Assembly (NCBI RefSeq): GCF_026242055.1
Contig: NZ_JAPJDL010000002.1
Coordinates: 124,001 to 188,000, forward strand
Direction of reading: 5' to 3'
Origin: Lentzea sp. NEAU-D7
GTDB taxonomy: Bacteria > Actinomycetota > Actinomycetes > Mycobacteriales > Pseudonocardiaceae
DNA length: 64,000 nucleotides
Below are positions 43,234 to 52,768 of the stretch, piece by piece. Numbering within the stretch: position 1 is the stretch's first letter; every line of letters starts with the position of its first letter. Below the pieces are notes generated by a model. It was given only the letters and a program-made list of their open reading frames with translations, was not told where the DNA came from and searched no databases. Both the position numbers and the translations under genes were made by a program.

Positions 43234-45842
43234 CGGGTGGACTCCTCTGTGTCGGGTGACGCTTGCAACAGCAGGACTGACGGGATCGCGAACCCGTGCC
43301 GCAGCAGGCCGTGGCCGATGCCGGCCAGGCCCGTGAGCAGCCCGGGGGAGGGAACACCGCCCGGCGTGGCGCACCGCGCGCCGTGTTCCTCCAGTGCGCC
43401 CAGCAACAACGCCACGCGGCGGGTCGCGGCGCTGGGGTGGTGGACGGCCAGTGCCTCGACGACGCCCAGTTCACCGTGGCAGAGACTCATGTCCCGCAAC
43501 GGTTCCCCGGACACCAGCAGACCGGCCAGCCGCTCGTCGTCCCGGGCGAGCGCGGCACCCGCCAGACCCGAGCACCAGCCGGTGTCGGTCGGGTCGAGGG
43601 TGTCGCTCTCCAGGAACGTCCGTGCGGCCACATCAGATACCTCGTCACGAACCGTTGCCGCGTAACGCCTCAGCGCCCATCCGATTCCGGCACGCCCGCG
43701 GGCGAAACCGTCCGAGGGGCAGACGGCACCGCGCAGAGCAGCGGCGTAGCGGTCCGCGAGCGCGAGCGCTTCGGGCGTGCCCACGGAGAGCATCGCGGCC
43801 AGGGAACCGGCCACCCCGTCCACGACGGTGAACGACGAATCTTCCTCGGGCATCAGCCGCACGGCCTGCGTGAGCAGCTCGGGATCGAGGTCGAGCAGCC
43901 GCGTGAGGCGCGCCAGCCCGTGACAAATCCCGCCGAGACCGTGGATCCCGCCGCCGACGGCCGTCACCAGTTCCGGTTCCGACGCGAACATCTCCAGCAG
44001 CGCCGGCAACGGCCGCAGCGCGTCGCGCGCGAAGTCGACGTACCGCGCGGCGCCGGTCAGCGCGCCCAGCTCGGCGAGGAACAGCGCCACACCCGTGTAC
44101 CCGTTGGAGAGACCGGCGCCGAGGGGCTGCACCGACCAGTGCCGGTCGTCGATCAGCTCGAGCCCGAGCCAGTTGACGCGGTCCTCGCCGGTGACGGCGT
44201 GCGCGAGGATCTGGTCCGCGATCCCGCACGCGGCGACCAGCAGCCGGGCCGGGTCCGGGTCGACCGGCGCGACGTGACCGGGCGCCGCGACGCCGCTGTG
44301 GTGCGACACGGGCCGAGGCCGCGACGCCAGCAGCGCCGTGATCACCCACTGCTGGTCGTGCCGGTCGACCTCGCTCATCCCCAGGACCTTGCGCGTCACG
44401 GCGTGCAGTCCGGGCTCCGGCAGCATCCCCGGCAGCCGGAGCCCGGACGCGGTCCACAGGTCGGTCGACCCCGGCCGGCACGTGAACAGCGGCACGTCAC
44501 CGCGCCACAGGTCGGACACCTCGAACGGCACCAGCCGGTCGAGCAGCGGATCGTCGGCCACGAGCACACCGAACGCCAGGTCGCGGTCCAGCGCGTCGGC
44601 CAGCACGGACGGATGCGTCGACTCGTCCAGCAACCGCGCGTACTGCCGCGTCGCGCGCGCCACGAACCGCACTTCCTCGTTGACGCACTTCCGGACGAGC
44701 TGCAGCAGCTCGTTCCGGTGCGCCACTATCGCGTCGTAGCCCGCGCGGAACCCGGTCAGCAGCGAGTCCTGGTAGTCGGCGGGTTCGGCGGGAACACCGC
44801 CGAGCAGCGGCCTGTTCGACGCCCCCGACGACGTCTTGGGGCGCCTGACCAGGCGCATCCGGTCGGTGCCCGCGTCGGCCCAGTCGACCGCGTTCAACGG
44901 CGAGAGCACACCGTGGTCGCCGCCGACCCCGGACACGTCCGCGACCCCGTTGTCGCCCATCAGCACGTGGGGGAGCAGGGCGGTGCGGTGCACCGAACGC
45001 ACCAGCGCGAGTGTGGCGGGGTCCGCGTCGGGCGGCGTCAGCGTGGGGTGGAACAGCGTCTCGACGTCCACGAGGACCGGGTGGGCACCGCACGCGATGA
45101 GGTTCTCGTAGTGCATGTCGGTGCCGTCGACCGCGTAGAGCAGCGCGAGCAGCGCGCCGAGCCGCTGGTAGAAGTCGGCGACCCCCGCCACGTCCGCGCA
45201 CGGCTCGTGGGCGATGTGCTCGATCCACCCGTAGCCGTCGCGGGGAAGGAGCCTCGGTGCCCGCAGCTCGATTCCAGTTCGAGTGGAAAGCCACGTGAGC
45301 TGCTCGGTGAACCGCGCGTGCAACCCGAGCGGTCGCGGCCGGTAGACGAGCCGCCGGCCGGACTCGAACGTCAGGACGGCGACGGTCCTGCCCTGCTGGT
45401 GCGCGTCCCCCTGCCCCATCTCGATGGAGATCAGCGCGCCGGGGTCCTCGCCCGCGAAGATCGTCCGCACGATCTTCGCCCGGTCGCGGGTGAACCGCGA
45501 CGACAGCTCGTGGTGCGTGGACACCGCCTGCTCGCAGGCCTGCGCGAGCAGCCTGGCCAGCACCGGGTAGCGGTTGAAGACGGACGAGAGGTTCAGCGTG
45601 CGCGTGAACTCGGTGAACCTCTCGGCGCTCGTGGGGCTGGTCAGCGTGTCGCGCGCCTCGTGCAGCTCCAGCACGAGCGTGCGCGCCGCGATCGCCACGA
45701 GCCGGCGTCCCAGCTGCTCGGCGAAGGCCGCGTCGAACGGCGGCGCGACCTCCGTGCGGGACGCGTCTATCAGCGGGCGCAGGGCGTGGGCGAAAGCCGC
45801 TGTCCAGCTCTCACCGGTGCTGGTCTCGGCCGCGGAGGTCAC
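43230..45842 (-). CDS. lanM: Type II lanthipeptide synthetase LanM
   Basis: A 870-residue bifunctional enzyme. The N-terminal DUF4135-like dehydratase part carries FESGRRLVYRPRPLGLH and HYENLI (His244) with the kinase-like YRPR motif; the C-terminal LanC-like cyclase carries zinc ligands Cys757 (WCSGLAG), Cys788 and His789 (LCHGELG). GTG 45842 is chosen because GAGG precedes it at good spacing; a longer frame extends to 45929. Its product should dehydrate Ser/Thr of the coupled precursor and form thioether rings. The stop overlaps the precursor start. Confidence 0.9.
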   Translation of the reverse strand: MTSAAETSTGESWTAAFAHALRPLIDASRTEVAPPFDAAFAEQLGRRLVAIAARTLVLELHEARDTLTSPTSAERFTEFTRTLNLSSVFNRYPVLARLLAQACEQAVSTHHELSSRFTRDRAKIVRTIFAGEDPGALISIEMGQGDAHQQGRTVAVLTFESGRRLVYRPRPLGLHARFTEQLTWLSTRTGIELRAPRLLPRDGYGWIEHIAHEPCADVAGVADFYQRLGALLALLYAVDGTDMHYENLIACGAHPVLVDVETLFHPTLTPPDADPATLALVRSVHRTALLPHVLMGDNGVADVSGVGGDHGVLSPLNAVDWADAGTDRMRLVRRPKTSSGASNRPLLGGVPAEPADYQDSLLTGFRAGYDAIVAHRNELLQLVRKCVNEEVRFVARATRQYARLLDESTHPSVLADALDRDLAFGVLVADDPLLDRLVPFEVSDLWRGDVPLFTCRPGSTDLWTASGLRLPGMLPEPGLHAVTRKVLGMSEVDRHDQQWVITALLASRPRPVSHHSGVAAPGHVAPVDPDPARLLVAACGIADQILAHAVTGEDRVNWLGLELIDDRHWSVQPLGAGLSNGYTGVALFLAELGALTGAARYVDFARDALRPLPALLEMFASEPELVTAVGGGIHGLGGICHGLARLTRLLDLDPELLTQAVRLMPEEDSSFTVVDGVAGSLAAMLSVGTPEALALADRYAAALRGAVCPSDGFARGRAGIGWALRRYAATVRDEVSDVAARTFLESDTLDPTDTGWCSGLAGAALARDDERLAGLLVSGEPLRDMSLCHGELGVVEALAVHHPSAATRRVALLLGALEEHGARCATPGGVPSPGLLTGLAGIGHGLLRHGFAIPSVLLLQASPDTEESTR

Positions 45843-45982
45843 CGGGCCAACCTCGCACGCGCGGGCGGGCGGCACATGGGGAGCAATCCCCCAGATTTGC
45901 GCGCGGACGTGAATATGGGGGTTCGCCACCCATGTTCCGCCGCCCGATCACCCCGAGACTCGGAGTCCGAGGAGGGACGGGC
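45843..45982. promoter_or_regulatory. Divergent promoter with two inverted repeats between lanM and XRE regulator
   Basis: GGGGA-GCAA-TCCCC (45878-45891) and ATGGG-N9-CCCAT (45915-45933) lie between the divergent genes and are candidate operators for the XRE protein or the LAL regulator. No gene is supported in this gap. Confidence 0.5.
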
Positions 45983-47071
45983 ATGAGGGAGTTCGGAGAA
46001 CTGCTGCGCACGCACCGCATCGGCGCGGGCCTCACCCAGCAACAGCTGGCTGACTTCGCGATGGTGAGCGTGCGGGCCATCCGCGACCTGGAGTGCGGCC
46101 GCACCCGCTCACCGCGGGCGGAGACGGTGCGCCTGCTCGCGGACGGGCTGCGGCTCGACGAGGAGAGCCGCGCGGACCTGCAGCAGGCGGGCGGGCGTGC
46201 CGCCGGCCGGTCCACGGTGGCACCGCCCGCACCGGCCGGGCCCGGCGGGCTGATCGTGGGACGGGAGGCGGAGGCGGCGGCGCTGGCGGCGCTGCTGACC
46301 GAGGGACGGCCGGGCGCCGGTCACGCGGCCCAGCGGCTGGTCACCGTCACCGGGGTCAGCGGCGTCGGCAAGACCCGGCTGGCCCTGGAGGTCGCCGGCG
46401 AGCTGCACTTCCGGCACGGCTGGTCGGTCCTGTGGCACCCGACCCAGGCGGTCCCGTCGATCAACGACGAGCAGGACACCGTCCTCGTCACCGACCGCCG
46501 CCCCGACCCGTCCCTGCTGGAGGCGCATCCGCGGCTGCGGATCGTCGTCACGGCGCTGGCGCCGGCCGGGCTGCCCGACGAGCTGGTGTTCCCGCTGGGC
46601 GCGCTGGCCGACGACGCCGCGGTGCGGTTGCTGCTCACCAACGTGCACCGGGTGCGGCCCGCGTTCCGGCCGGAGCCGGCGAACCAGGCGGCGCTCATGG
46701 GCCTCGTCCACGAACTGGACGGGCTGCCGTCCGCGCTGGAGTTCGCGGCCGGGTGGTTCATGGTCTACTCGCCGCAGCACCTGCTCGAACGGCTGCGGTC
46801 CAACCCGCTCGACCCCACGTCGGCGCACCTGCGCGACTCGCTGCGCCGCTCGCTGTCCACTTTGGACGTCGAAGGGCGCGAGCTGCTGGTGCGGATGGCC
46901 GAGGGCGAGGACCCGGGGCACAGCCCGTACGTCGGGGAGCTGTGCGTGCGCGGGCTCGTCCGCCGTGCCGGAACCCGGTACGAGGTGCTGAACCTCGTGC
47001 GCGCGGCGGTGCTGGAACCGACGTCGGGGCCACACCTCGCCGGCGGCGTGGCCCTGACCTGGCCGGTCTAG
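45983..47071 (+). CDS. XRE-family regulator with NTPase domain
   Basis: A 362-residue regulator. XRE HTH: LLRTHRIGAGLTQQQLADFA and RDLECGRTRSPRAETVRLLA. This is followed by a STAND/NB-ARC-like NTPase part with VTGVSGVGKTRLALEVAGEL (Walker A). GGAGGG precedes ATG 45983. The C-terminus is truncated relative to the large AfsR/SARP-type proteins and lacks a full TPR region. It diverges from lanM, so it is a likely cluster regulator. Its stop shares CTAG with the sodC stop. Confidence 0.82.
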   Translation: MREFGELLRTHRIGAGLTQQQLADFAMVSVRAIRDLECGRTRSPRAETVRLLADGLRLDEESRADLQQAGGRAAGRSTVAPPAPAGPGGLIVGREAEAAALAALLTEGRPGAGHAAQRLVTVTGVSGVGKTRLALEVAGELHFRHGWSVLWHPTQAVPSINDEQDTVLVTDRRPDPSLLEAHPRLRIVVTALAPAGLPDELVFPLGALADDAAVRLLLTNVHRVRPAFRPEPANQAALMGLVHELDGLPSALEFAAGWFMVYSPQHLLERLRSNPLDPTSAHLRDSLRRSLSTLDVEGRELLVRMAEGEDPGHSPYVGELCVRGLVRRAGTRYEVLNLVRAAVLEPTSGPHLAGGVALTWPV

Positions 47072-47658
47072 AACGTCGCGGTCAGGCACGCGAGGCGGTC
47101 ACCGGCGGTGCCCGCCTTGCCGTGCTCGGTGCTGGTGTGCGCGGCGTGCACGACGACCGCGTTCGCCTCGCCCTTGCGGAACTCCCACTTCACCGTCGCC
47201 CTGGCGGTCGCGGCACCCTGCGCGTCGGTGGTGAAGTCCAGCCAGATCTCGTTCTCGGCGTTGGCGAACCGCGGGTCGACGCTCGGCGACACCGGGTCCT
47301 TCGTGTTCTGGTAGTGCGGGCCCGAGTCGGCGGGCTTGGCTCCGCACGGCTTGGTGTGCACGTGCGAGCCGTACTTGGTGTTCGGCAGCAGGCCCGACAC
47401 CTCCAGCTCCACCGTCGTCTGTCCACTCGCCACGGACGAGCCGGTGGAGAGCTTGGCGCCCAACGGGATCCGCGCGACGTCGTAGGTGATGCCCTTCGGC
47501 TGGTCGCCGGACGCCGCAGGCGCGGCCACGTCGGTCTCGGCCACCGGTGTGACGGCCGGTGCGGAGGGCGGTGCGGAGGGCGGAGCCTCGCTCGAACAGG
47601 CGGCCAGCCCTCCGGCGAGCAGTACGGCACCCGCGAGGGTCGCCACAGTCGTGCGCAT
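47068..47658 (-). CDS. sodC: Lipoprotein Cu/Zn superoxide dismutase
   Basis: A 196-residue extracellular SOD. Lipobox LAAC (signal sequence ends GLAAC), then copper/zinc histidines in SHVHTKPCG, SGPHYQN and VVHAAHTST, and the terminal GTAGDRLACL segment with the disulfide Cys. AAGGAG lies 4 nt upstream of ATG 47658. It lies downstream of the membrane-hydrolase gene on the same strand (13-bp gap). The stop overlaps that of the XRE gene in a CTAG. Confidence 0.9.
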   Translation of the reverse strand: MRTTVATLAGAVLLAGGLAACSSEAPPSAPPSAPAVTPVAETDVAAPAASGDQPKGITYDVARIPLGAKLSTGSSVASGQTTVELEVSGLLPNTKYGSHVHTKPCGAKPADSGPHYQNTKDPVSPSVDPRFANAENEIWLDFTTDAQGAATARATVKWEFRKGEANAVVVHAAHTSTEHGKAGTAGDRLACLTATF

Positions 47659-47671
47659 GTTTCTCCTTGAG

Positions 47672-50062
47672 TCAGCTGCGTTCCAGGTTCCCATCCCCTC
47701 CACGTCCACGATCGGGTGACCGGTTCAGGTCGAGCGAGACGAGCTCCGTGAACGCGTCTCGGTAGGCCGCGCACAAGTGGTAGTCGCCGTGGGTCTCCAC
47801 TTCGTCCGGTGAGCCGTTCGTCTCGCTCGCGCGGCGGTCCAGGGCGTTGTCCTCCCAGCCGTGCACCGGGAAACCCAGGTAGTCGGTGCGGCGCCACAGG
47901 TTGATCCAGCTCGGGCCCAGCAACGACGCCAGCCCGCGATCCGGTGCCTCACCGGGGTCCCGGCGCCACGGATCGCACGAGAACATCGCGCCCGCCCGCA
48001 CCGCGGGCGTGCCCAGCACGGCGGGCCCCAGCAGTTCCGGGAAGATCCGCCCGAAGTAGGGCCGCAACTGCACGCCGTACGTCAGCAGCTGAACCCGTCG
48101 CAGATACCCGGCGGGCAACGCGTACAGCGCCGCCACGGCCAGCACGGCGCCCAGGCTGTGCGCGGACAGCACCACGCGGTGGCCGGGTGACTCGTCCAGG
48201 AACTCACGCGCACGATCGGCGATCTCCGGCACCGCGCGCTCGGCGTAGCAGGGCGGCGCGAACGGGTGGGCGGTGCGCGGCAGGAAGCACATCAGGTCCC
48301 ACAGCAGCCCGAGCGGGCGCCGGTTCGTCAGCATCCCGGCGCCGACGAACGACCCGATCACCGCGACCCCGGCGAGCCCGGTAACCCAGTCGCCCTTGCC
48401 CACGACCCACGTGACGGCGGGCCACCGCCCCCAGTCCGGCGAGGCGAACGTCAGGTAGCAGGTCAGCAGCAACGCGAGCACGCCCAGCACCGACAGCAGC
48501 CCGGCCACGTTCTCGGCCCGGTGCGTCACCGCGACCACGTGCCGCGTCCGCACGACGAGCGCCTCGCCCTCGCCGTCCAGCACCGCGGGCGTGATCAACC
48601 GGGACAGCAGGACGAAGGCCTGCGCGAGGACCAGCAGCACCAGCGGGACCAGCGCGACGGCGAACGCCGCGCTGAACCACGAGTAGAACACCGGGACCCG
48701 CAGGCCCGTGCCGACCCAGCCGCGGAACGTCAGCACCAGCACGGTCGCCAGCATCACCGACGACACGAGCGACAACCCCAGCAGCACACCGGGTCCGGCG
48801 CCGCGCCAGGCCTGCCACTCGTCACCGGCGCGCGGCCGTGCCCGCCACGCCAGCACCCCGCCGAACGCGGCGGCGCCGATCCAGGCGAGCGGAACCCAGT
48901 GCGTGGCGACCATGCACGCCGCGAACAGCACGAGCAGGACCAGCGGTCCCTTGGCGTCGTTGCGCCGCCAGGACCACGCCGCCAGCACCGACCCGAGCAG
49001 CGCGACGGTCACCGCCGGTGGTCCCCACGTCGTCAGCCACAGCGGCCCGTCGAACACCGGCGCGATCGCGTAGAGCCCGAACCCGTGCGCCACCAGCACG
49101 ACCACGGACGAGATCATCAGCAGCCACGACCACAGGCCGCCCTGCTCGGTCGACGGCACGTCCGGGCAGTCGGTGGCCGTCACCACGACCCGTGCCATCA
49201 CGACGGCCAGGATCCCGGCAGCGAGCACGGTCAGCACGAGGAAGTACACGTGCCGCCACACCTGTGTGCTCGTCGCCAGCACCACCACGCAGCACCCGGC
49301 GGAGAGGTGCAGCCGCGTGAGCCGGCGGATCCGCGGGCTGCCCTCCCACATCGACGCCCGGCTCAGCATCACGCCCGCCCGCCGCTGCGGCGTGCGCACG
49401 GTCGTCATCTCGTACCTGCTGCGCGACAACGAGGTCAGCGCCAGCAGTCCGAGCAGCAGCAAGACCGGCACGGCGGACGCGGCCAGCACCCGGACGTGGC
49501 GGGCGGGGTCACCGAGCACGTCCAGGAAGTCCGGCAGCCGCCTGCACGCGGTGCCCGGCAGCGAACACTGGACCGCGTAGACGTCGATCGCCACCTCGCA
49601 CACCGCGAGCACCAGCAGCACCGTCAGCCCCAGCCCGAACAGCCGCGTCGAGGCCGCCCCGCGCCCGGCGTTCCACCACACCATCCGCCGCGTCGAGGGA
49701 ACCGAGTCGTCGGGCAGCTTCCGGGACCAGTACGCGACGTTCGCCAGCCCGAACGGCAGCAGCAGCGCCCACCCGATGCGCCCCAGCGCGTTCGCGAGCA
49801 CCGACGGCACCCCGCTGCCCGGCACACCGGGGCTGCTGCGCGCCATGCCGCCCCACGAGTACGCCTCGCGCCGCACGCCGGCGGGCACCTGTCCGGGGTG
49901 ATCCGGTGGCAGATCGGCGAGTCTGCCCGGGACCGGGCGCCAGAAGCTGCCGAACCGGTCGCCGCGGAACTGTTCGACGGCGTGGCCGGGGAGGGCCAGC
50001 ATCGCGTCCGGGGGCGTGTTGTTGACCCCGTGGATGCGCAGTTCCAGAACGGGTGGACTCAT
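47672..50062 (-). CDS. Polytopic membrane protein with alpha/beta-hydrolase features
   Basis: A 796-residue protein: N-terminal RIHGVNNTPP (an HG oxyanion-like motif), at least a dozen transmembrane segments (about 90-600), and a C-terminal part with VVLSAHSLGAVLAVAALYAL, a lipase-type AHSLG nucleophile elbow, plus HGDYH near the end as a candidate catalytic His. It could be a membrane-embedded esterase or lipase; the substrate is unknown. RBS AGGGGAGG is strong. It is followed by sodC on the same strand. Confidence 0.78.
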   Translation of the reverse strand: MSPPVLELRIHGVNNTPPDAMLALPGHAVEQFRGDRFGSFWRPVPGRLADLPPDHPGQVPAGVRREAYSWGGMARSSPGVPGSGVPSVLANALGRIGWALLLPFGLANVAYWSRKLPDDSVPSTRRMVWWNAGRGAASTRLFGLGLTVLLVLAVCEVAIDVYAVQCSLPGTACRRLPDFLDVLGDPARHVRVLAASAVPVLLLLGLLALTSLSRSRYEMTTVRTPQRRAGVMLSRASMWEGSPRIRRLTRLHLSAGCCVVVLATSTQVWRHVYFLVLTVLAAGILAVVMARVVVTATDCPDVPSTEQGGLWSWLLMISSVVVLVAHGFGLYAIAPVFDGPLWLTTWGPPAVTVALLGSVLAAWSWRRNDAKGPLVLLVLFAACMVATHWVPLAWIGAAAFGGVLAWRARPRAGDEWQAWRGAGPGVLLGLSLVSSVMLATVLVLTFRGWVGTGLRVPVFYSWFSAAFAVALVPLVLLVLAQAFVLLSRLITPAVLDGEGEALVVRTRHVVAVTHRAENVAGLLSVLGVLALLLTCYLTFASPDWGRWPAVTWVVGKGDWVTGLAGVAVIGSFVGAGMLTNRRPLGLLWDLMCFLPRTAHPFAPPCYAERAVPEIADRAREFLDESPGHRVVLSAHSLGAVLAVAALYALPAGYLRRVQLLTYGVQLRPYFGRIFPELLGPAVLGTPAVRAGAMFSCDPWRRDPGEAPDRGLASLLGPSWINLWRRTDYLGFPVHGWEDNALDRRASETNGSPDEVETHGDYHLCAAYRDAFTELVSLDLNRSPDRGRGGDGNLERS

Positions 50063-50181
50063 CGCGGCCTCCCCTTTACTCCAGTTGTCGTCAGTGAAAC
50101 TGCTCCAGTTAGCGGCCGAACGGGTGAAAAAGGTGTATCCAGGCGCCCTGGAAAGCCTCTACTGAGCAAGGAGGCCCCACC

Positions 50182-52059
50182 ATGACCACAACCGCTCACC
50201 CGAACGTCGCAAACTCCGTCGGACTCGCCGAGTTCCTCGCCACCTCGGGCACGCTCACCCTGGCGCAGCGCAAGCTCATCGTCGACCAGGCGCTGATCGT
50301 GCTGGAGCAGAACTACGCGCACCTGCCTCTCAAAGTCGCGATGCACGCCGTGAACCCCGTGCAGAGACTCAGAGTCCTGAGAGCGAGACTCGAACGGCAG
50401 ACCGACGCCACCGCCGAGCCCGAGTGGCAGTTCCACCGCGAGCTGTCGAGCACCTTCCACTCGGTGCGCGACCTGCACACGAACTACCTGCTGCCCGCGC
50501 CGTTCGCGGGCAAGATCGCCTTCCTGCCGTTCCAGCTGGAGCGCTGCTTCACCGAGGACGGCACGGAGCAGTACCTCGTCGCCCGCACGGTCGCCGGTTT
50601 CGACGGCCTCGCGGCCGGCACCGAGGTGACGCACTGGAACGGCACGCCGATCGCCCGCGCGGTCGCGTTGAACGGCGCGATCTTCGCCGGCAGCAACACC
50701 GCCGCGAACCTCGCCCGCGGCCTGGAGTCGCTCACGTTGCGCCCCTTGGTGATCCAGCTCCCGCCCGACGAGGACTGGGTGGTCGTGAGCTACCGCGACG
50801 AGACCGGTGCCGCGGGCGAGATCCGCGTCGACTGGCAGGTCACCGAGAACCTGCCGCCCATGACGGACGTCGACGAGCTGTCGCCGGCGGCGGCCGCCCA
50901 GGGCGTCGACCTGGACTCCGATGAGAAGGCACGCGCCAAGAAGTTGTTGCACGCGCCCAAAGTCGTGCAGGCCGAGGCCTCCGGTGGCGCGGTCGCGATG
51001 TCCGCGCAGGACGTGCCGACGACGATGCCGGGCGTGTTCCGGGCCCGTCCCGTCGCCACGCCGTCCGGCACGTTCGGGCACCTGCGGATCTTCACGTTCA
51101 GCGTCGACGACCCGGACGCGTTCCTCGCCGAGTTCGTGCGGCTCGCGGCCCTGCTGCCGCAGAACGGGCTCATCGTCGACGTGCGCGACAACGGCGGCGG
51201 CCACATCTTCGCCTCGGAGTTCCTGCTGCAGACGATGACGCCGCGCCCGATCGCGCCGGAGCCCGTGCAGTTCCTGAGCACGCCGCTGAACCTGCGGATC
51301 TGCCGCCGCCACGCCGACGACCCGACCGGCCAGATCAACCTCGGACCGTGGTTCCCGTCGCTCGACAGCTCGACCGAGACGGGGCAGGCGTTCTCCTGCT
51401 CGCACACGATCACACCGGTCGACGGCGCGAACGCCGTGGGCCAGACCTACCACGGCCCCGTCGTGCTGATCACCGACGCGCGCTGCTACTCGGCCACCGA
51501 CATCTTCGCCGCGGGCTGGGCCGACCACGACCTGGGCCCGATCCTCGGCGTGGACGACAACACCGGCGCGGGCGGCGCGAACGTGTGGACGCACGGCCTG
51601 CTGTCGACGCTGCTGAAGATCCCGGCGCCGCTCGACGCCGAGTCGCCGTACAAGTCGTTGCCCAACAAGGCGAACATGCGCGTGTCGATCCGCCGCACGT
51701 TGCGCGTCGGCAAGCTCGCCGGCACCCCGGTCGAGGACCTGGGGGTGCGCCCGACGCACCAGCACAAGTTCACGCGCGCGGACCTGTTGCAGGGCAACGT
51801 GGATCTCCTCGCAAGAGCGGGAGAGCTGTTGAAGGAGCAGCCGGTGCGGCGGCTCGGGGTGGCGGTCGCGGGCACGACCGTCTCACTGGACACCGTGAAC
51901 CTCGACCGGGTGGACGTCTACGTGGACGGCCGCCCGGCGACCTCGCTGGACGTGACCGACGGCGCGCACACCGCGACGCTGGCCGCGACCGGCCGCGAGG
52001 TGCGCGTCGAGGGTTTCGCGGACGGGCAGCTGGTGGCCGCGCGCAAGGTCGCCAGCTGA
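50182..52059 (+). CDS. S41-family peptidase (tricorn/C-terminal-processing type)
   Basis: A 625-residue protein: N-terminal helical region, a PDZ-like segment (AAGTEVTHWNGTPIARAVAL), and the S41 core with LIVDVRDNGGGHIFASEF and ITDARCYSATDIFAAG, in which the Ser of YSATD is the nucleophile. A C-terminal beta domain of about 90 residues follows. No signal peptide is obvious, so a cytoplasmic or non-classically exported protein. Strong AAGGAGG upstream of ATG 50182. A perfect terminator follows. Confidence 0.87.
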   Translation: MTTTAHPNVANSVGLAEFLATSGTLTLAQRKLIVDQALIVLEQNYAHLPLKVAMHAVNPVQRLRVLRARLERQTDATAEPEWQFHRELSSTFHSVRDLHTNYLLPAPFAGKIAFLPFQLERCFTEDGTEQYLVARTVAGFDGLAAGTEVTHWNGTPIARAVALNGAIFAGSNTAANLARGLESLTLRPLVIQLPPDEDWVVVSYRDETGAAGEIRVDWQVTENLPPMTDVDELSPAAAAQGVDLDSDEKARAKKLLHAPKVVQAEASGGAVAMSAQDVPTTMPGVFRARPVATPSGTFGHLRIFTFSVDDPDAFLAEFVRLAALLPQNGLIVDVRDNGGGHIFASEFLLQTMTPRPIAPEPVQFLSTPLNLRICRRHADDPTGQINLGPWFPSLDSSTETGQAFSCSHTITPVDGANAVGQTYHGPVVLITDARCYSATDIFAAGWADHDLGPILGVDDNTGAGGANVWTHGLLSTLLKIPAPLDAESPYKSLPNKANMRVSIRRTLRVGKLAGTPVEDLGVRPTHQHKFTRADLLQGNVDLLARAGELLKEQPVRRLGVAVAGTTVSLDTVNLDRVDVYVDGRPATSLDVTDGAHTATLAATGREVRVEGFADGQLVAARKVAS

Positions 52060-52061
52060 TC

Positions 52062-52104
52062 GAGCGGGCGCTTCCGGTGACTCCATGACCGGAAGCGCCC
52101 GCTC
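52062..52104. terminator. Perfect 17-bp-stem bidirectional terminator
   Basis: GAGCGGGCGCTTCCGGT (52062-52078) pairs with its exact complement (52088-52104) around a 9-nt loop, between the convergent S41 peptidase and secreted-protein genes. Confidence 0.88.
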
Positions 52105-52114
52105 ACTCTGCCCG

Positions 52115-52696
52115 CTAGCGGGTGAACGTGTACGCGCGGTCGGAGGCCACGGCCGCCAGCTGCGCCTCGGTGCCCGCCGTCCAGCTCTGCGCCCAGACCA
52201 CCTCACCGTTGCGGCGGAAGTTCCAGGCGACCGTGATGCCGTGCTGGTCGTTCTTGGTGAAGACCGTCACGCCACCGCGGTGGTCGCTCACCTTGGCCGT
52301 GCACTTGTCGCGCTCGCAGAGCTGCTGGGGCGACTCCTGGAAGAAGCCCGGCGCGTTGACCTGCATGAACACCGTGTTGCTCTGGCCGTTGACGGTGAAC
52401 CCGGTCCAGTTCGTCATGTACTGCATGTCGTCGAACAGACCCTCGGCCTCGCCACCCCAGTTGCCGGGCGAGACGTCCTGCGCGCCGCGGAAGACCTTCG
52501 GGAAGGTCTGCTGCTGGCGAGCGGTGAACCCGGCCGCCTGCTTCTCCAGCTCCGCCTTGGTCTTGTGGACCGGCGTGACGTCCTTCGGCGGCCACGTGAG
52601 GTCCGCGGAGCCCGATGCCGACGCCGACGCCGTGCCCGCGAGACCGATCAGTGCGAGGCCCGTCAGGGCAGCCGCCATCACCTTGCGCATGCGCAT
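52115..52696 (-). CDS. Secreted protein of unknown function
   Basis: A 193-residue exported protein: signal peptide with MAAALTGLALIGLAGTASAS, then an acidic helix and a beta-rich domain with QLCERDKCTAKVSDH (a likely disulfide) and ending YTFTR. GGGGGA lies before ATG 52696. No family is recognised. It converges on the S41 gene and is separated from it by a perfect terminator, so its transcription is independent. Confidence 0.72.
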   Translation of the reverse strand: MRMRKVMAAALTGLALIGLAGTASASASGSADLTWPPKDVTPVHKTKAELEKQAAGFTARQQQTFPKVFRGAQDVSPGNWGGEAEGLFDDMQYMTNWTGFTVNGQSNTVFMQVNAPGFFQESPQQLCERDKCTAKVSDHRGGVTVFTKNDQHGITVAWNFRRNGEVVWAQSWTAGTEAQLAAVASDRAYTFTR

Positions 52697-52768
52697 TCTT
52701 TGAATCCCCCTGTGAGTACCTGCTTGCACAGAGGAAGACGCCGAATGATCATCCGAGGTTGCGTCGGA

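Noticed and set aside
40030..43665. Very long frame opposite the LAL regulator
   Set aside because: Same reason: it mirrors the real gene's codon periodicity and has no recognisable domain.
43296..45986. Large open frame on the strand opposite lanM (about 896 codons)
   Set aside because: It is an antisense shadow of lanM in high-GC DNA, full of Arg/Gln-rich low-complexity residues and without a ribosome-binding site or family motif.
50075..50110. Two CTCCAGTT repeats before the S41 gene as an operator
   Set aside because: Only 8 bp each, without a second symmetrical element; too weak to call.
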